Assembly (NCBI GenBank): GCA_020444765.1
Contig: JAGRHW010000116.1
Location: 1 to 9,889 of the forward strand
Source: Gammaproteobacteria bacterium
GTDB lineage: Bacteria > Pseudomonadota > Gammaproteobacteria > Granulosicoccales > Granulosicoccaceae
Reading direction: 5' to 3'
DNA length: 9,889 nt
A model generated the notes under the pieces. That model saw only the letters and a program-made list of their open reading frames with translations, was not told the origin of the DNA and searched no databases. Shown piece after piece: positions 1 to 6,283 of this stretch (positions are counted from its first letter, which is position 1; each line of letters starts with the position of its first letter). The translations under genes and the position numbers were made by a program.

Positions 1-1060
1 CGTCATCGGCGCCAGGGTCCCGCAAATCCAGCCACTCGACAGAATCGGTTTCGCCGGAACCGCCCCTGACCGTGCTGCCGGCGGCGACATACAGATGATC
101 ATCAATCACGGCGGCGCCCTGGCCGTGGCGGCCGATAGACATGGATGGCAGGGAACGCCATGTCTTAGTATCCACGTTCAGTGCCTCGACCGCCGCTTCG
201 GCGTCCTTATCGACCGTTTCACCGCCCAGAACCAGCACTTCGCGCTTATAGTTGACGGCCCCGCCCCCGGCTCGCGGCGTCGGGATATCTTGATAGCCGT
301 TCAGCCATTTACCCGACTTGAAATCGAACACATCGACACCTGATTCGGTATTCGCCTGGGGCACGGGCAATGCCGATTGCCGGCCGGCAGCGGCAACCAG
401 CTTGTCGCCAACCAGTACCGCGACAAAATGATCACGCGCATGCGGCGCGTTCGGCATGACGGTCCACTCGCCGGTTGCCGGATCGTACTCATCAAACCAG
501 TTGACCGCGCCGCCGTTATGTCCCAGCGTATTACCGCCGAGAATATAGATCTTGTCGTTATAAACGACGGCACCGGTGGAACCGCGCAACCTGGATGCTG
601 GAATTTCATCGCCAATCGACCAGGTTTTGGTGACAGGATCGAAGATCTGAATATGCGAAATACTTGGTTCGTCGGGGTAACAACAGGTAAAGGCACCGAT
701 GACGTAAATTTTGCCGCCCCACTCAATCGGCTGGAAATGATGCATTTCCATCGGCGTGGTGCCGAGATTTGCCCATTTTTTGGTCTTGGTATTCAGGCGC
801 TCGACGGGCCGCATTTGACGACCACCGAGCAGGTAAAAATCCTTGCCGATCGCCAGGCCACCCGCTTCGTGGCGCGGTGTCGGCAGGCTGCCGTCCGATG
901 ACTCGTAGGGACACCAGACATTCGGCTCTTCGGCCTGAACGACCGGCACAGCAAGCGCCAGCGTAAGTAACAAGGCCCCCTGCAAAACAACACCATTCAG
1001 AGTGGGTAATCGCGAGACCGTTGACAGGCTTCCCGCTCTGCCGATTTTCAATAAAGCCAT
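1..1060 (-). CDS. Exported Kelch-repeat beta-propeller protein, C-terminus beyond window
   Basis: The frame is open from an ATG at 1060 to the left edge (353 codons), so the stop lies outside. A charged N-terminal stretch (residues 1-23, several Arg/Lys) is followed by a hydrophobic segment (about 24-41) and a VQA|EE site near residue 43, which suggests Sec export. The mature part shows successive Kelch blades: each has a hydrophobic strand ending in LGG or a variant (FYLLGG 75-80, IYILGG 171-176, VLVLGG 275-280; degenerate VAAAG at 222-226 and 325-328), then a conserved Trp after a short polar loop (KKW 94-96, KTW 145-147, GEW 197-199, KWL 251-253, KTW 299-301). At least six blades begin in the window, the usual propeller size. 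Cysteines occur at 50, 126 and 127. It may bind carbohydrate or protein partners; I see no catalytic signature, and galactose-oxidase or NanM-like activity would be speculation. A weak purine-rich AGCAG precedes the ATG. Confidence 0.85.
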   Translation of the reverse strand, partial: MALLKIGRAGSLSTVSRLPTLNGVVLQGALLLTLALAVPVVQAEEPNVWCPYESSDGSLPTPRHEAGGLAIGKDFYLLGGRQMRPVERLNTKTKKWANLGTTPMEMHHFQPIEWGGKIYVIGAFTCCYPDEPSISHIQIFDPVTKTWSIGDEIPASRLRGSTGAVVYNDKIYILGGNTLGHNGGAVNWFDEYDPATGEWTVMPNAPHARDHFVAVLVGDKLVAAAGRQSALPVPQANTESGVDVFDFKSGKWLNGYQDIPTPRAGGGAVNYKREVLVLGGETVDKDAEAAVEALNVDTKTWRSLPSMSIGRHGQGAAVIDDHLYVAAGSTVRGGSGETDSVEWLDLRDPGADD

Positions 1061-1076
1061 TGTTTCTGCTTATTAT

Positions 1077-1095
1077 TTGGGTGATCCCAATATAA
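1077..1095 (-). promoter_or_regulatory. Possible promoter/operator of the Kelch gene
   Basis: On the minus strand a TTATAT hexamer (1095-1090) resembles a -10 box and would place a start around 1083, giving a short leader of about 23 nt. A 5-bp inverted repeat with a 4-nt spacer, TTGGG-TGAT-CCCAA (1077-1090), overlaps the expected start site, as an operator might. No convincing -35 hexamer lies 16-18 bp upstream, so this is tentative. Confidence 0.25.
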
Positions 1096-1187
1096 CGGCG
1101 GATGCGGAAAAACGCTTAGAGCAGTCGTCGAATTTTCCGGGAAAGATCACACTCGTCCGGCAACTGTGCTGGACTTCAATTAAAAGT

Positions 1188-1219
1188 CCGGCCGGGCAGT
1201 ACACGCCCGGCCGGGTTTT
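1188..1219 (-). terminator. Strong intrinsic terminator after the MDR gene
   Basis: A perfect 10-bp GC-only stem (1188-1197 CCGGCCGGGC paired with 1205-1214 GCCCGGCCGG) closes a 7-nt loop. On the minus strand it begins 11 nt after the stop of the oxidoreductase gene and is followed by ACTTTTAATT; on the plus strand it is followed by GTTTT. It should therefore end transcription of the mhpB-mhpC-isochorismatase-MDR unit and could also stop transcripts coming the other way. It insulates the Kelch gene from the catabolic operon. Confidence 0.88.
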
Positions 1220-1225
1220 CGACGT

Positions 1226-2338
1226 TCAACTTTGCGGTTTGACGATAATCGAAGTAAAGCCTCCAGCGCGGTCTTCAGCCGCGGCAATGGCCTCATTGGC
1301 CTCTTGCAAAGAAAAGTGCTGCACATCGAAATGCGAGAGGTCCAGAGTCCCTGCTGCCGCCATGCGCGACATGTCCTCGCCCTCCTCAACCGTAAACCAG
1401 AGCGAGGTGAGGATCTGGATTTGCAGCGTCATCAGCCGGTAGATAGGGATCGGCAGCACCTCAGGCATGGCGCCGATGCTGACAAAACGCCCGCCCCGGC
1501 GCAGCGCCCAGATGCCGGACATCGATACCTCGGCAGGCGCCGTATGGTTGAGTGCATCGATCACCACATCCGCGCCGCGCCCTTCGGTCTGGCTTCGCAC
1601 CCAGTCTCCGAGGTCTCCGTCATCGGCGGCGTGTACCGCGACACGCTCAGGCGCGATCTGCCGCACGCGCTCGAGTAATTCACGGTTACGCGCGGTGCCA
1701 AGAATGGTGGTCGCGCCCATCGCCAGAGACAACAGCACGGCCCCCAGGCCAAGCGTGCCGGTCACGCCAAGAATCAACACCGAGGAACCGCCGCGCACGC
1801 CGCCCTTGCGCAGCGCGCCATAGGAGGTACCCAGATAACCAAAACGCGATGCCTGATCGGTGCTGATGTTATCCGGAATCACCACCACGCCATCGGCCGG
1901 GCCTTTGACGTATTCACACAGACCACCGTGCGGATAGTGGCGGTGAATCTCCACGGAATCCGGCCCAAAACCAAAATAGCCCTGAAAGGTATACGCCGGA
2001 TCGGATAACGGATCACCGGTACGCGTGGCCCAGGAATCGCGGCTGTAACGCCCTGGATTGAGGTAGACGCGGTCGCCGGGTTTGAGGTTGTGCGCGCGCG
2101 AACCGACGGCGGTGATGGTGCCGGCGGTATCCATGCCAAAGATCGCGGGCAACTCGGGCAACGGCAAAAAAGGTTTTTCGCTCGGGTAGGTGGAGATCAC
2201 ATTGCGCAGGTTCTGCACCAGATTGGCCGACTCGACCTGAATGATCACGTCATCGTCGCCGGGCTCCGGGCACGGCACCTCGTCGATGCGAAATTTGCCA
2301 CCTACTTCATGTAAACGTGCGGCTCTCATGGTACTCAT
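1226..2338 (-). CDS. Zinc-independent MDR-superfamily NAD(P)-dependent oxidoreductase
   Basis: A 370-residue medium-chain dehydrogenase/reductase. The GroES-like N-terminal domain includes EVPCPEPGDDDVIIQV (20-35) and GMDTAGTITAVGS (68-80); the Rossmann domain has the nucleotide-binding turn GVTGTLGLGA (191-200). Zinc ligands of classical alcohol dehydrogenases are absent: the catalytic-Cys position reads ANL (38-40), the GHE motif is GMD (68-70), and there is no four-Cys structural zinc loop. It is therefore closer to the quinone oxidoreductase/enoyl reductase side of the superfamily, reducing or oxidising a C=C or carbonyl with NAD(P)H. The start at 2338 is supported by GGAGGTGA 5-7 nt upstream; a second ATG is three codons in. 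It overlaps the stop of the isochorismatase-like gene as ATGA, so the two are probably translationally coupled. Its place in an mhp operon suggests a step on an aromatic side chain or ring-cleavage product; the substrate is unknown. Confidence 0.88.
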   Translation of the reverse strand: MSTMRAARLHEVGGKFRIDEVPCPEPGDDDVIIQVESANLVQNLRNVISTYPSEKPFLPLPELPAIFGMDTAGTITAVGSRAHNLKPGDRVYLNPGRYSRDSWATRTGDPLSDPAYTFQGYFGFGPDSVEIHRHYPHGGLCEYVKGPADGVVVIPDNISTDQASRFGYLGTSYGALRKGGVRGGSSVLILGVTGTLGLGAVLLSLAMGATTILGTARNRELLERVRQIAPERVAVHAADDGDLGDWVRSQTEGRGADVVIDALNHTAPAEVSMSGIWALRRGGRFVSIGAMPEVLPIPIYRLMTLQIQILTSLWFTVEEGEDMSRMAAAGTLDLSHFDVQHFSLQEANEAIAAAEDRAGGFTSIIVKPQS

Positions 2339-2955
2339 GCGCTCACCTCCGCGCCGGCATCCAGCGCTTCCAGCAGTTCGGCGTCGGTCGCGGTTTCGCC
2401 AAACAGCGCAAAGGTCGCGAGCGTCGCGTCGTGCATTGAAGTTTCAGCGGCAGATGACGATTCCGCAGCGATAATCGTGCGGTAACCCAGGTTGGCCGCG
2501 GTCCGCGCGCAGTCCTCCACCGAGGCATTGGTGGCAACCCCAAGCACCACAACGGTATCCACGCCACGGCCACGCAGCAAGGTGTCCAGCGGCGAGGCGA
2601 TAAACGGCGAGGTGCGGGTATGCGTGAGCACGATGTCTGCATCTGCCGGCGGCACGGCGGGCGTGATTTCCGTCCCCCAGGTATTGTTACGCAAAGCACC
2701 CGCCTCACGGCCCATCGCCAGCAGCGGCACATTGGCGAGCATGTCGGAATAATCCTCGGCAAAACCGACACGGACAAACGCAACGGCGGCACCACGTTCG
2801 CGCGCGCCTTCAAGCAAGGCATTGGCACGCTCAAGCGTACGATTGCGGGTGATTTCCGCCGCAAAAATCGGCCCGAAAGCACCTTTCGGATCGACGATAT
2901 CATTCTGCAAATGCACCGCTATAAAAGCGGTCTTTGCCGGGATGAGTGGATTCAT
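2335..2955 (-). CDS. Isochorismatase-fold (cysteine hydrolase-like) protein lacking the D-K-C triad
   Basis: A 206-residue protein of typical isochorismatase-family length and layout: first strand FIAVHLQNDIV (11-21), HTRTSPFIASPLDTLLR (112-128), GVATNASVEDC (139-149), and the GYRTIIAAESSSA region (157-169) with H175. In active cysteine hydrolases the Asp of the first strand, a Lys before the S-x-F motif and a Cys after TN-x form the triad. By motif alignment these positions are His15, His112 and Ser145. Ser at the Cys position also occurs in phenazine-pathway PhzD, as I recall, but the loss of Asp and Lys is more radical. It may be a divergent hydrolase, a binding protein or a non-hydrolytic member. 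Start choice: GAGGAG lies 8 nt before the ATG. It follows mhpC after 148 bp and overlaps the MDR gene by 4 nt. Confidence 0.85.
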   Translation of the reverse strand: MNPLIPAKTAFIAVHLQNDIVDPKGAFGPIFAAEITRNRTLERANALLEGARERGAAVAFVRVGFAEDYSDMLANVPLLAMGREAGALRNNTWGTEITPAVPPADADIVLTHTRTSPFIASPLDTLLRGRGVDTVVVLGVATNASVEDCARTAANLGYRTIIAAESSSAAETSMHDATLATFALFGETATDAELLEALDAGAEVSA

Positions 2956-3103
2956 GATATTAGCTCCTCGTTGGTATGGTTTTTCTATTGTTCAGTCACC
3001 TGCCTGACCAGCGGTGACAGATTTGCTTTATTCAAATAAACCTTTGTGTTTTTATTGCAGCAGCGCTGCTCCACTGGCGGGATCGCACATCAGCCGAAAG
3101 TCA
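2956..3103. other. 148-bp spacer between mhpC and the isochorismatase-like gene with two inverted repeats
   Basis: The spacer is AT-rich in its middle. It holds TTTATT-CA-AATAAA (3027-3040), a perfect 6-bp-arm inverted repeat, and GTCACC (2995-3000) facing GGTGAC (3013-3018) across 12 nt. A 12-bp palindrome AGCAGCGCTGCT (3059-3070) has no loop or T-run and is a poor terminator. The repeats could be an operator, an RNA processing site or an internal promoter region; I could not find a paired -35/-10. Confidence 0.35.
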
Positions 3104-3967
3104 TCAATGTTGCAGAAAGTCCAGCACCATGCGGTTGAACTTGTCGGCATGCTCCCATTGCGCCCAGTGACCACAGCGGTTGAAAATATGCAATTCCGCG
3201 CGCTGTAATCCGTTCAGCAATCTCAGCCCGGTATCCATTGGCACGAACCGGTCATCGCGCCCCCAGATAATGAGGGTTTCGTTGGCAATCTCAGGCAAAC
3301 GCGGTCCAACATCAGGGAATTGCCTGGGGTTGGCTTCCAGGCTTTTGACGAAGTTTTCCAGATGTTCCTTACGTGCCAGCATATTGTTCAGACGGGTCTG
3401 GAAAAGCGCTTCGGTCAGCTCGCTGGTGTCGTAAACGAAAATCTCCATCATCTCTTTGAGATTTTCCAGCGTCGGATCGCGGTACAACTTGCCGATGCGC
3501 TTGATACCTTCCGCCGGCATCGGCGTAAACAGACTCGCGCCACCGGTACCACCACCCATCAGGACCAGTTTGCCAGCCTGCTGCGGGTAATTCAGGGCAA
3601 AGGCAACCGCACTGTGACCACCCATGGAGTTACCGAGGATATGCACCTTGTCGATTTCCAGCACATCCATCAGACCTTTCAGGCAACGTGCATTGAGATC
3701 AGAACGCGAGCCTGTATTAACGATGCTGTCGCTTTTGCTCCAGCCCAGGCAATCCATCAGGATGACCCGGTAACCCGCCTCGGTAAGCGGTTCGATATTG
3801 CGGTTGAAATTAGCCCAGCCACTGGCTCCCGGGCCGGAACCATGCAGCATCACAACGGTTTCAGTACCTTCACCGGCATCGTTGTAATGAATTTTCAGAT
3901 CCTGCTCACCGTCCTTGATCCGGACAAGCCGGCTGGTTGCTTCTTCGGTCCATTTCGGGTCGCTCAT
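3104..3967 (-). CDS. mhpC: 2-hydroxy-6-oxonona-2,4-diene-1,9-dioate hydrolase (meta-cleavage product C-C hydrolase)
   Basis: Cytoplasmic alpha/beta-hydrolase of 287 residues, within a few residues of E. coli MhpC in length and near-identical to it in many blocks as I remember that sequence. It hydrolyses the carbon-carbon bond of the ring-cleaved 3-(2,3-dihydroxyphenyl)propionate product, giving 2-hydroxypenta-2,4-dienoate and succinate (fumarate from the cinnamate analogue). The oxyanion-hole loop [10 protein letters not shown] is at 42-51. The nucleophile elbow GNSMGG has Ser114, the acid is Asp239 in WGRDDRFVP, and the base is His267 in CGHW. These equal the E. coli residues with a constant +4 offset. 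Arg196-type and Asn113-type active-site surroundings ([12 protein letters not shown]) are also present. GAGGT lies 6 nt before the ATG. It follows mhpB after 58 bp plus its stop and is probably co-transcribed from the mhpB promoter. Confidence 0.95.
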   Translation of the reverse strand: MSDPKWTEEATSRLVRIKDGEQDLKIHYNDAGEGTETVVMLHGSGPGASGWANFNRNIEPLTEAGYRVILMDCLGWSKSDSIVNTGSRSDLNARCLKGLMDVLEIDKVHILGNSMGGHSAVAFALNYPQQAGKLVLMGGGTGGASLFTPMPAEGIKRIGKLYRDPTLENLKEMMEIFVYDTSELTEALFQTRLNNMLARKEHLENFVKSLEANPRQFPDVGPRLPEIANETLIIWGRDDRFVPMDTGLRLLNGLQRAELHIFNRCGHWAQWEHADKFNRMVLDFLQH

Positions 3968-4033
3968 TGTATTACCTCATTGTCTTAATAGTTTTTGTGC
4001 ATCCAGGCTAAGATGCTAAAGATCACTCATCGC

Positions 4034-4975
4034 TCAGGTGGGACATGCGCACAGTGCGCCGTAGCCGGCAATCCATTCAGGAATTGCCCGGTAGTAGCGA
4101 TCGACTTCCTGGTAAGGGCCAAACACAGATAATGCCGCGCAGGCGGCCACCCAGTTTTTTACTTCGTGCGTCGATTTACCGGCAATTTCGGATACTTCGG
4201 CATTGCTGACCGTATCCAGCTCACTGATTCGATTGTCAGCAAGCAGTGCCAGGAAATCCCGATCCCACTGAGGGTTAAGCGGATGCAGACTGAGTTGGTC
4301 TTCTGCAAAGTGACGCGCCGCTTCTATAACCCGGTCGGTGCGCGCGACGCGCTCATCCGGCGGCAGATTTCTACCACTGCCCAGCAGGCGATCGCGCATA
4401 TGCCCATCAACTTTTGACAACTCCGGTACCGGTGGCTGATGCGACAAACCACCAGAACCCAGGAATAACACCCGCTTGTTCAACGATTGCGCAAAACGCC
4501 CAACCGCCTCACCCAGCAACCTGGCACGCTGGAAACCGGGCAGCGGCACCGCTACCGAGTTGATGAAAACGGGAATGACCGGCTTACTATCCAGACCACC
4601 GAGCAGAAATTCCAAGGGCTGGGCAAAGCCGTGATCCAGCTGCATTTTGTAGGACACCGCGGTATCCACGCCGGCGTCCAGAACATAGTTGACGCAGTCT
4701 TCCGCCAGTTTATAAGGCACGTCAAGATGGCCCGCGGCAGTGCCGAAATCGCCAATCGTATAGGCCGCCGTGCCGATACAGAACGGCGGCATGATGTCGT
4801 AGAAAAACCCGTTGTAGTGATCCGGCGAAAACAGTATCACCAGCTCGGGGTCATACTCAGCAATACGTTCACGCGCTTTACCGATCATCGCATTCACTTC
4901 ATCCAGAACATCCTGCACCGGATCGACATACCCGATCAGAGGTGAATGGGACAGGCATTGCAATAAAGCGTTCAT
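4034..4975 (-). CDS. mhpB: 3-carboxyethylcatechol 2,3-dioxygenase (class III extradiol dioxygenase)
   Basis: 313 residues, LigB-type Fe(II) extradiol dioxygenase, colinear with E. coli MhpB as I recall it. It opens the ring of 3-(2,3-dihydroxyphenyl)propionate, or of 2,3-dihydroxycinnamate, beside the hydroxyls, using O2. Landmarks are [13 protein letters not shown] (7-19), [12 protein letters not shown] (49-60), the catalytic His115 in [14 protein letters not shown], His179 in [14 protein letters not shown], and LHPLNPQWD plus GKSTHE near the C-terminus. His115 and His179 occupy the same numbers as the catalytic histidines of the E. coli enzyme. The start is preceded only by AGGGG about 11 nt upstream and by a small hairpin, so initiation may be weak or coupled to an upstream ORF. 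It is the first recognised gene of the minus-strand operon, directly downstream of the divergent mhpR control region. The mhpA hydroxylase normally ahead of it is absent. Confidence 0.95.
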   Translation of the reverse strand: MNALLQCLSHSPLIGYVDPVQDVLDEVNAMIGKARERIAEYDPELVILFSPDHYNGFFYDIMPPFCIGTAAYTIGDFGTAAGHLDVPYKLAEDCVNYVLDAGVDTAVSYKMQLDHGFAQPLEFLLGGLDSKPVIPVFINSVAVPLPGFQRARLLGEAVGRFAQSLNKRVLFLGSGGLSHQPPVPELSKVDGHMRDRLLGSGRNLPPDERVARTDRVIEAARHFAEDQLSLHPLNPQWDRDFLALLADNRISELDTVSNAEVSEIAGKSTHEVKNWVAACAALSVFGPYQEVDRYYRAIPEWIAGYGALCACPT

Positions 4976-5148
4976 TTGCAGGCTGACCCCTGCAGTTTCC
5001 CGTCAGACCCGCAATCCGTACGGAAATGCCCGCGCAGCGCCCCGAGTTCACCACATATGAAATTGAATTCAAAGCGGCAAGGAACGAATGGCAAGGCTGT
5101 GGATGCATCAGATCTGCAGCCGGCTAATCGATCTCGGGTCTTGTTCAT
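4972..5148 (-). CDS. Possible 58-codon leader ORF overlapping the mhpB start
   Basis: Inside the mhpB leader an ATG at 5148 (MNKTRD) has AAAGGTG with about 7 nt spacing, a better site than that of mhpB itself. The frame ends ...GSACK with a TGA that overlaps the mhpB start as ATGA (4972-4975). Such a junction is typical of translational coupling. The peptide has five cysteines, no transmembrane or signal segment and no similarity I recognise, including none to the C-terminus of MhpA. It may be a genuine leader peptide or a chance ORF. Confidence 0.25.
   Translation of the reverse strand: MNKTRDRLAGCRSDASTALPFVPCRFEFNFICGELGALRGHFRTDCGSDGKLQGSACK
4977..4994 (-). promoter_or_regulatory. Hairpin abutting the mhpB start codon
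   Basis: TGCAGG (4977-4982) and CCTGCA (4989-4994) form a perfect 6-bp stem with a 6-nt loop, ending one nucleotide before the mhpB ATG. In the mRNA the only SD-like run, AGGGG, is split between stem and loop, so folding could limit initiation unless ribosomes translating the upstream ORF open it. This is a structural prediction from pairing only. Confidence 0.35.
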
Positions 5149-5257
5149 TGGAAGCACCTTTGTAAAGCAAACCATCGGCGTCAAACACAACAGCCCGTCA
5201 AGGGAAATCTGTTACGCTTGGATGGATTGAAATGAGAATCTTGTTATTGTTGGGGCT

Positions 5258-5287
5258 AGTATAGGAACGCCGCCTGAACCGACTCAA
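5258..5287 (-). promoter_or_regulatory. Predicted sigma-70 promoter of the mhpB operon
   Basis: Reading the minus strand, TTGAGT (5287-5282) is followed after 18 bp by TATACT (5263-5258), a good -10 match with a 4/6 -35. The transcript would begin near 5251. The MhpR operator centre (5312) is then at about -61, the class of position expected for an activator that contacts the RNA polymerase alpha subunit and close to the geometry I recall for the E. coli mhp promoter. Start site and strength are untested. Confidence 0.65.
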
Positions 5288-5304
5288 TGAAAAACCGCTT
5301 AACC

Positions 5305-5319
5305 GTGCACCTGGTGCAC
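5305..5319. promoter_or_regulatory. MhpR operator, perfect 15-bp palindrome
   Basis: GTGCACC-T-GGTGCAC is a perfect palindrome with 7-bp arms around a single central T. From memory, the experimentally defined operator of E. coli MhpR upstream of mhpA has the same GTGCACCTGGTGCAC core. It lies 26 bp before the mhpR start and just upstream of the predicted mhpB promoter, so one site could activate the catabolic operon and modulate mhpR. I saw no second copy in the window. Confidence 0.85.
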
Positions 5320-5344
5320 ATCGTTGTTTTAACTGAACTTTTTA

Positions 5345-6190
5345 ATGAAAAAACAAGAAATAACATCAACCCACTATAAAACCGTGCGTGGTCTGGCACG
5401 CGGCCTGACACTATTGAACACACTGAACAGGTTGCCGGTCGGCGCCACACCGGCGCACCTGGCTGAACTCACCGGCATCCATCGCACCACAGTACGACGT
5501 CTGCTGGAAACCCTGATCGAAGAAGGCTATGTGCACCATAGCGTCTCGGATGGCAGTTACCGCCTGGCCCGCCGCGTGCGCGAACTCAGCGACGGTTTTT
5601 GCGACGAACACTGGATCTCATCCATTGCCGCCCCACTGCTTATGGAACTGCTGCAGGAAGTCATCTGGCCAACCGACCTCTGCACCCTGGACGTCGATGC
5701 CATGCTGGTCCGGGAAACCACCCACCGCTTCAGCCGGCTCTCTTTTCACCGCTCCATGGTCGGCCGTCGGCTACCATTGCTGCAGACGGCCATCGGGCTG
5801 GCCTATCTGGCATTTTGCCCCGCAAAGGAACGTCAGGAATTAATACAACTTCTGGAAAGTCGTGATGACAGAGAAGGGGAGATCGCACGCGATAAAAAAA
5901 CCTTGAACGACCTTATCATGAGAACGCAACGCAAAGGGTATGCTGAAAATTACATGCGCTGGCATCAGGAAAAACGCATCGCCTCTATCGCACTTCCCAT
6001 CTATCTCGGCGGGCGCGTTTCAGCTTCCCTGAATGTCATATACTTTGCCGAAGCCATGAGCATCGAACAGGCCGCGGAGAAGTATCTCCCGGCCATGCGC
6101 AGAACAACCCGTGGTATAGAAGAAGCATACGCAGCCGGCGGGCTCTCGCAGGAAAACCCTGCCGCAGAGCCCCATTCTGACCAACGTTGA
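5345..6190 (+). CDS. mhpR: IclR-family transcriptional activator of the mhp operon
   Basis: 281 residues, the only confident plus-strand gene. The N-terminal winged helix-turn-helix spans about 15-75: TVRGLARGLTLLN (13-25), the HTH ATPAHLAELTGIHRTTVRRLLETL (34-57) and the wing SDGSYRLARRVRELS (68-82). The C-terminal IclR ligand-binding domain includes the MhpR-typical block WPTDLCTLDVDAM (108-120), VRETTHRFSRLSFHRSMVGRRLPLL (122-146), and IASIALPI plus MSIEQAAEKYLPAM further on. These match E. coli MhpR as I recall it, which activates mhpABCDFE in response to 3-(3-hydroxyphenyl)propionate and related phenylpropanoids. No Shine-Dalgarno stands out before the ATG at 5345 (ACTTTTTAATG), so expression may be low. 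It diverges from mhpB, sharing the operator region. The C-terminal tail is not conserved with E. coli. Confidence 0.95.
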   Translation: MKKQEITSTHYKTVRGLARGLTLLNTLNRLPVGATPAHLAELTGIHRTTVRRLLETLIEEGYVHHSVSDGSYRLARRVRELSDGFCDEHWISSIAAPLLMELLQEVIWPTDLCTLDVDAMLVRETTHRFSRLSFHRSMVGRRLPLLQTAIGLAYLAFCPAKERQELIQLLESRDDREGEIARDKKTLNDLIMRTQRKGYAENYMRWHQEKRIASIALPIYLGGRVSASLNVIYFAEAMSIEQAAEKYLPAMRRTTRGIEEAYAAGGLSQENPAAEPHSDQR

Positions 6191-6200
6191 ATAACTCGAC

Positions 6201-6245
6201 ACTAAAAAATCAACTTCGGTAAAAAAGATCAATCCGTGGATTTTT
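6201..6245. terminator. Weak AT-rich terminator-like sequence between convergent mhpR and LOG genes
   Basis: The 93-bp gap between the two convergent stops carries A-runs at 6204-6209 and 6221-6226, which are T-runs on the minus strand, and AATCC-GT-GGATT (6231-6242) followed by TTT on the plus strand. A short stem with U-rich flanks could form in either transcript, but the loop is tight and the stem AT-rich, so termination may be partial. Confidence 0.3.
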
Positions 6246-6283
6246 CCGGTTGTACTTCTGTACAGAACAGTTTGAGCAGACAC

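Larger units (their letters stand above)
4976..5344. promoter_or_regulatory. mhpR-mhpB divergent control region
   Basis: This 369-bp stretch has no confident gene. From the mhpR side it contains the 15-bp operator palindrome, then the minus-strand mhpB promoter, then about 275 nt of mhpB leader holding the candidate small ORF, a 10-bp palindrome TTGAATTCAA (5063-5072) and a hairpin that abuts the mhpB start. The E. coli mhp promoter is also CRP-dependent. I looked for a TGTGA-N6-TCACA site upstream of the operator and did not find a good one. The promoter of mhpR itself is not clear; AT-rich sequence at 5323-5344 next to the operator could serve, which would allow autoregulation. Confidence 0.8.

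Noticed and set aside
377..901. Plus-strand open frame of 174 codons
   Set aside because: It is antisense to the Kelch gene, whose minus frame shows a signal peptide and regular blades; the plus product has no recognisable pattern.
3059..3070. AGCAGCGCTGCT palindrome after mhpC, considered as a terminator
   Set aside because: It has no loop-forming centre and no adjacent T-run in the direction of mhpC transcription (CAATAAAAAC follows), so it is unlikely to terminate.
3320..3988. Plus-strand open frame of 222 codons
   Set aside because: It is fully antisense to mhpC, which has an intact catalytic triad and family-length match; high GC at third positions creates such shadows.
5221..5344. Search for a CRP site and a clear mhpR promoter
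   Set aside because: No TGTGA-N6-TCACA-like pair and no -35/-10 pair with acceptable spacing on the plus strand were found, so neither was annotated.
6256..6267. TTCTGTACAGAA perfect 12-bp palindrome, considered as an SOS (LexA) box
   Set aside because: The gammaproteobacterial LexA site needs CTG-N10-CAG; here CTG and CAG are separated by only two bases, and it lies at the 3' ends of two convergent genes rather than at a promoter.
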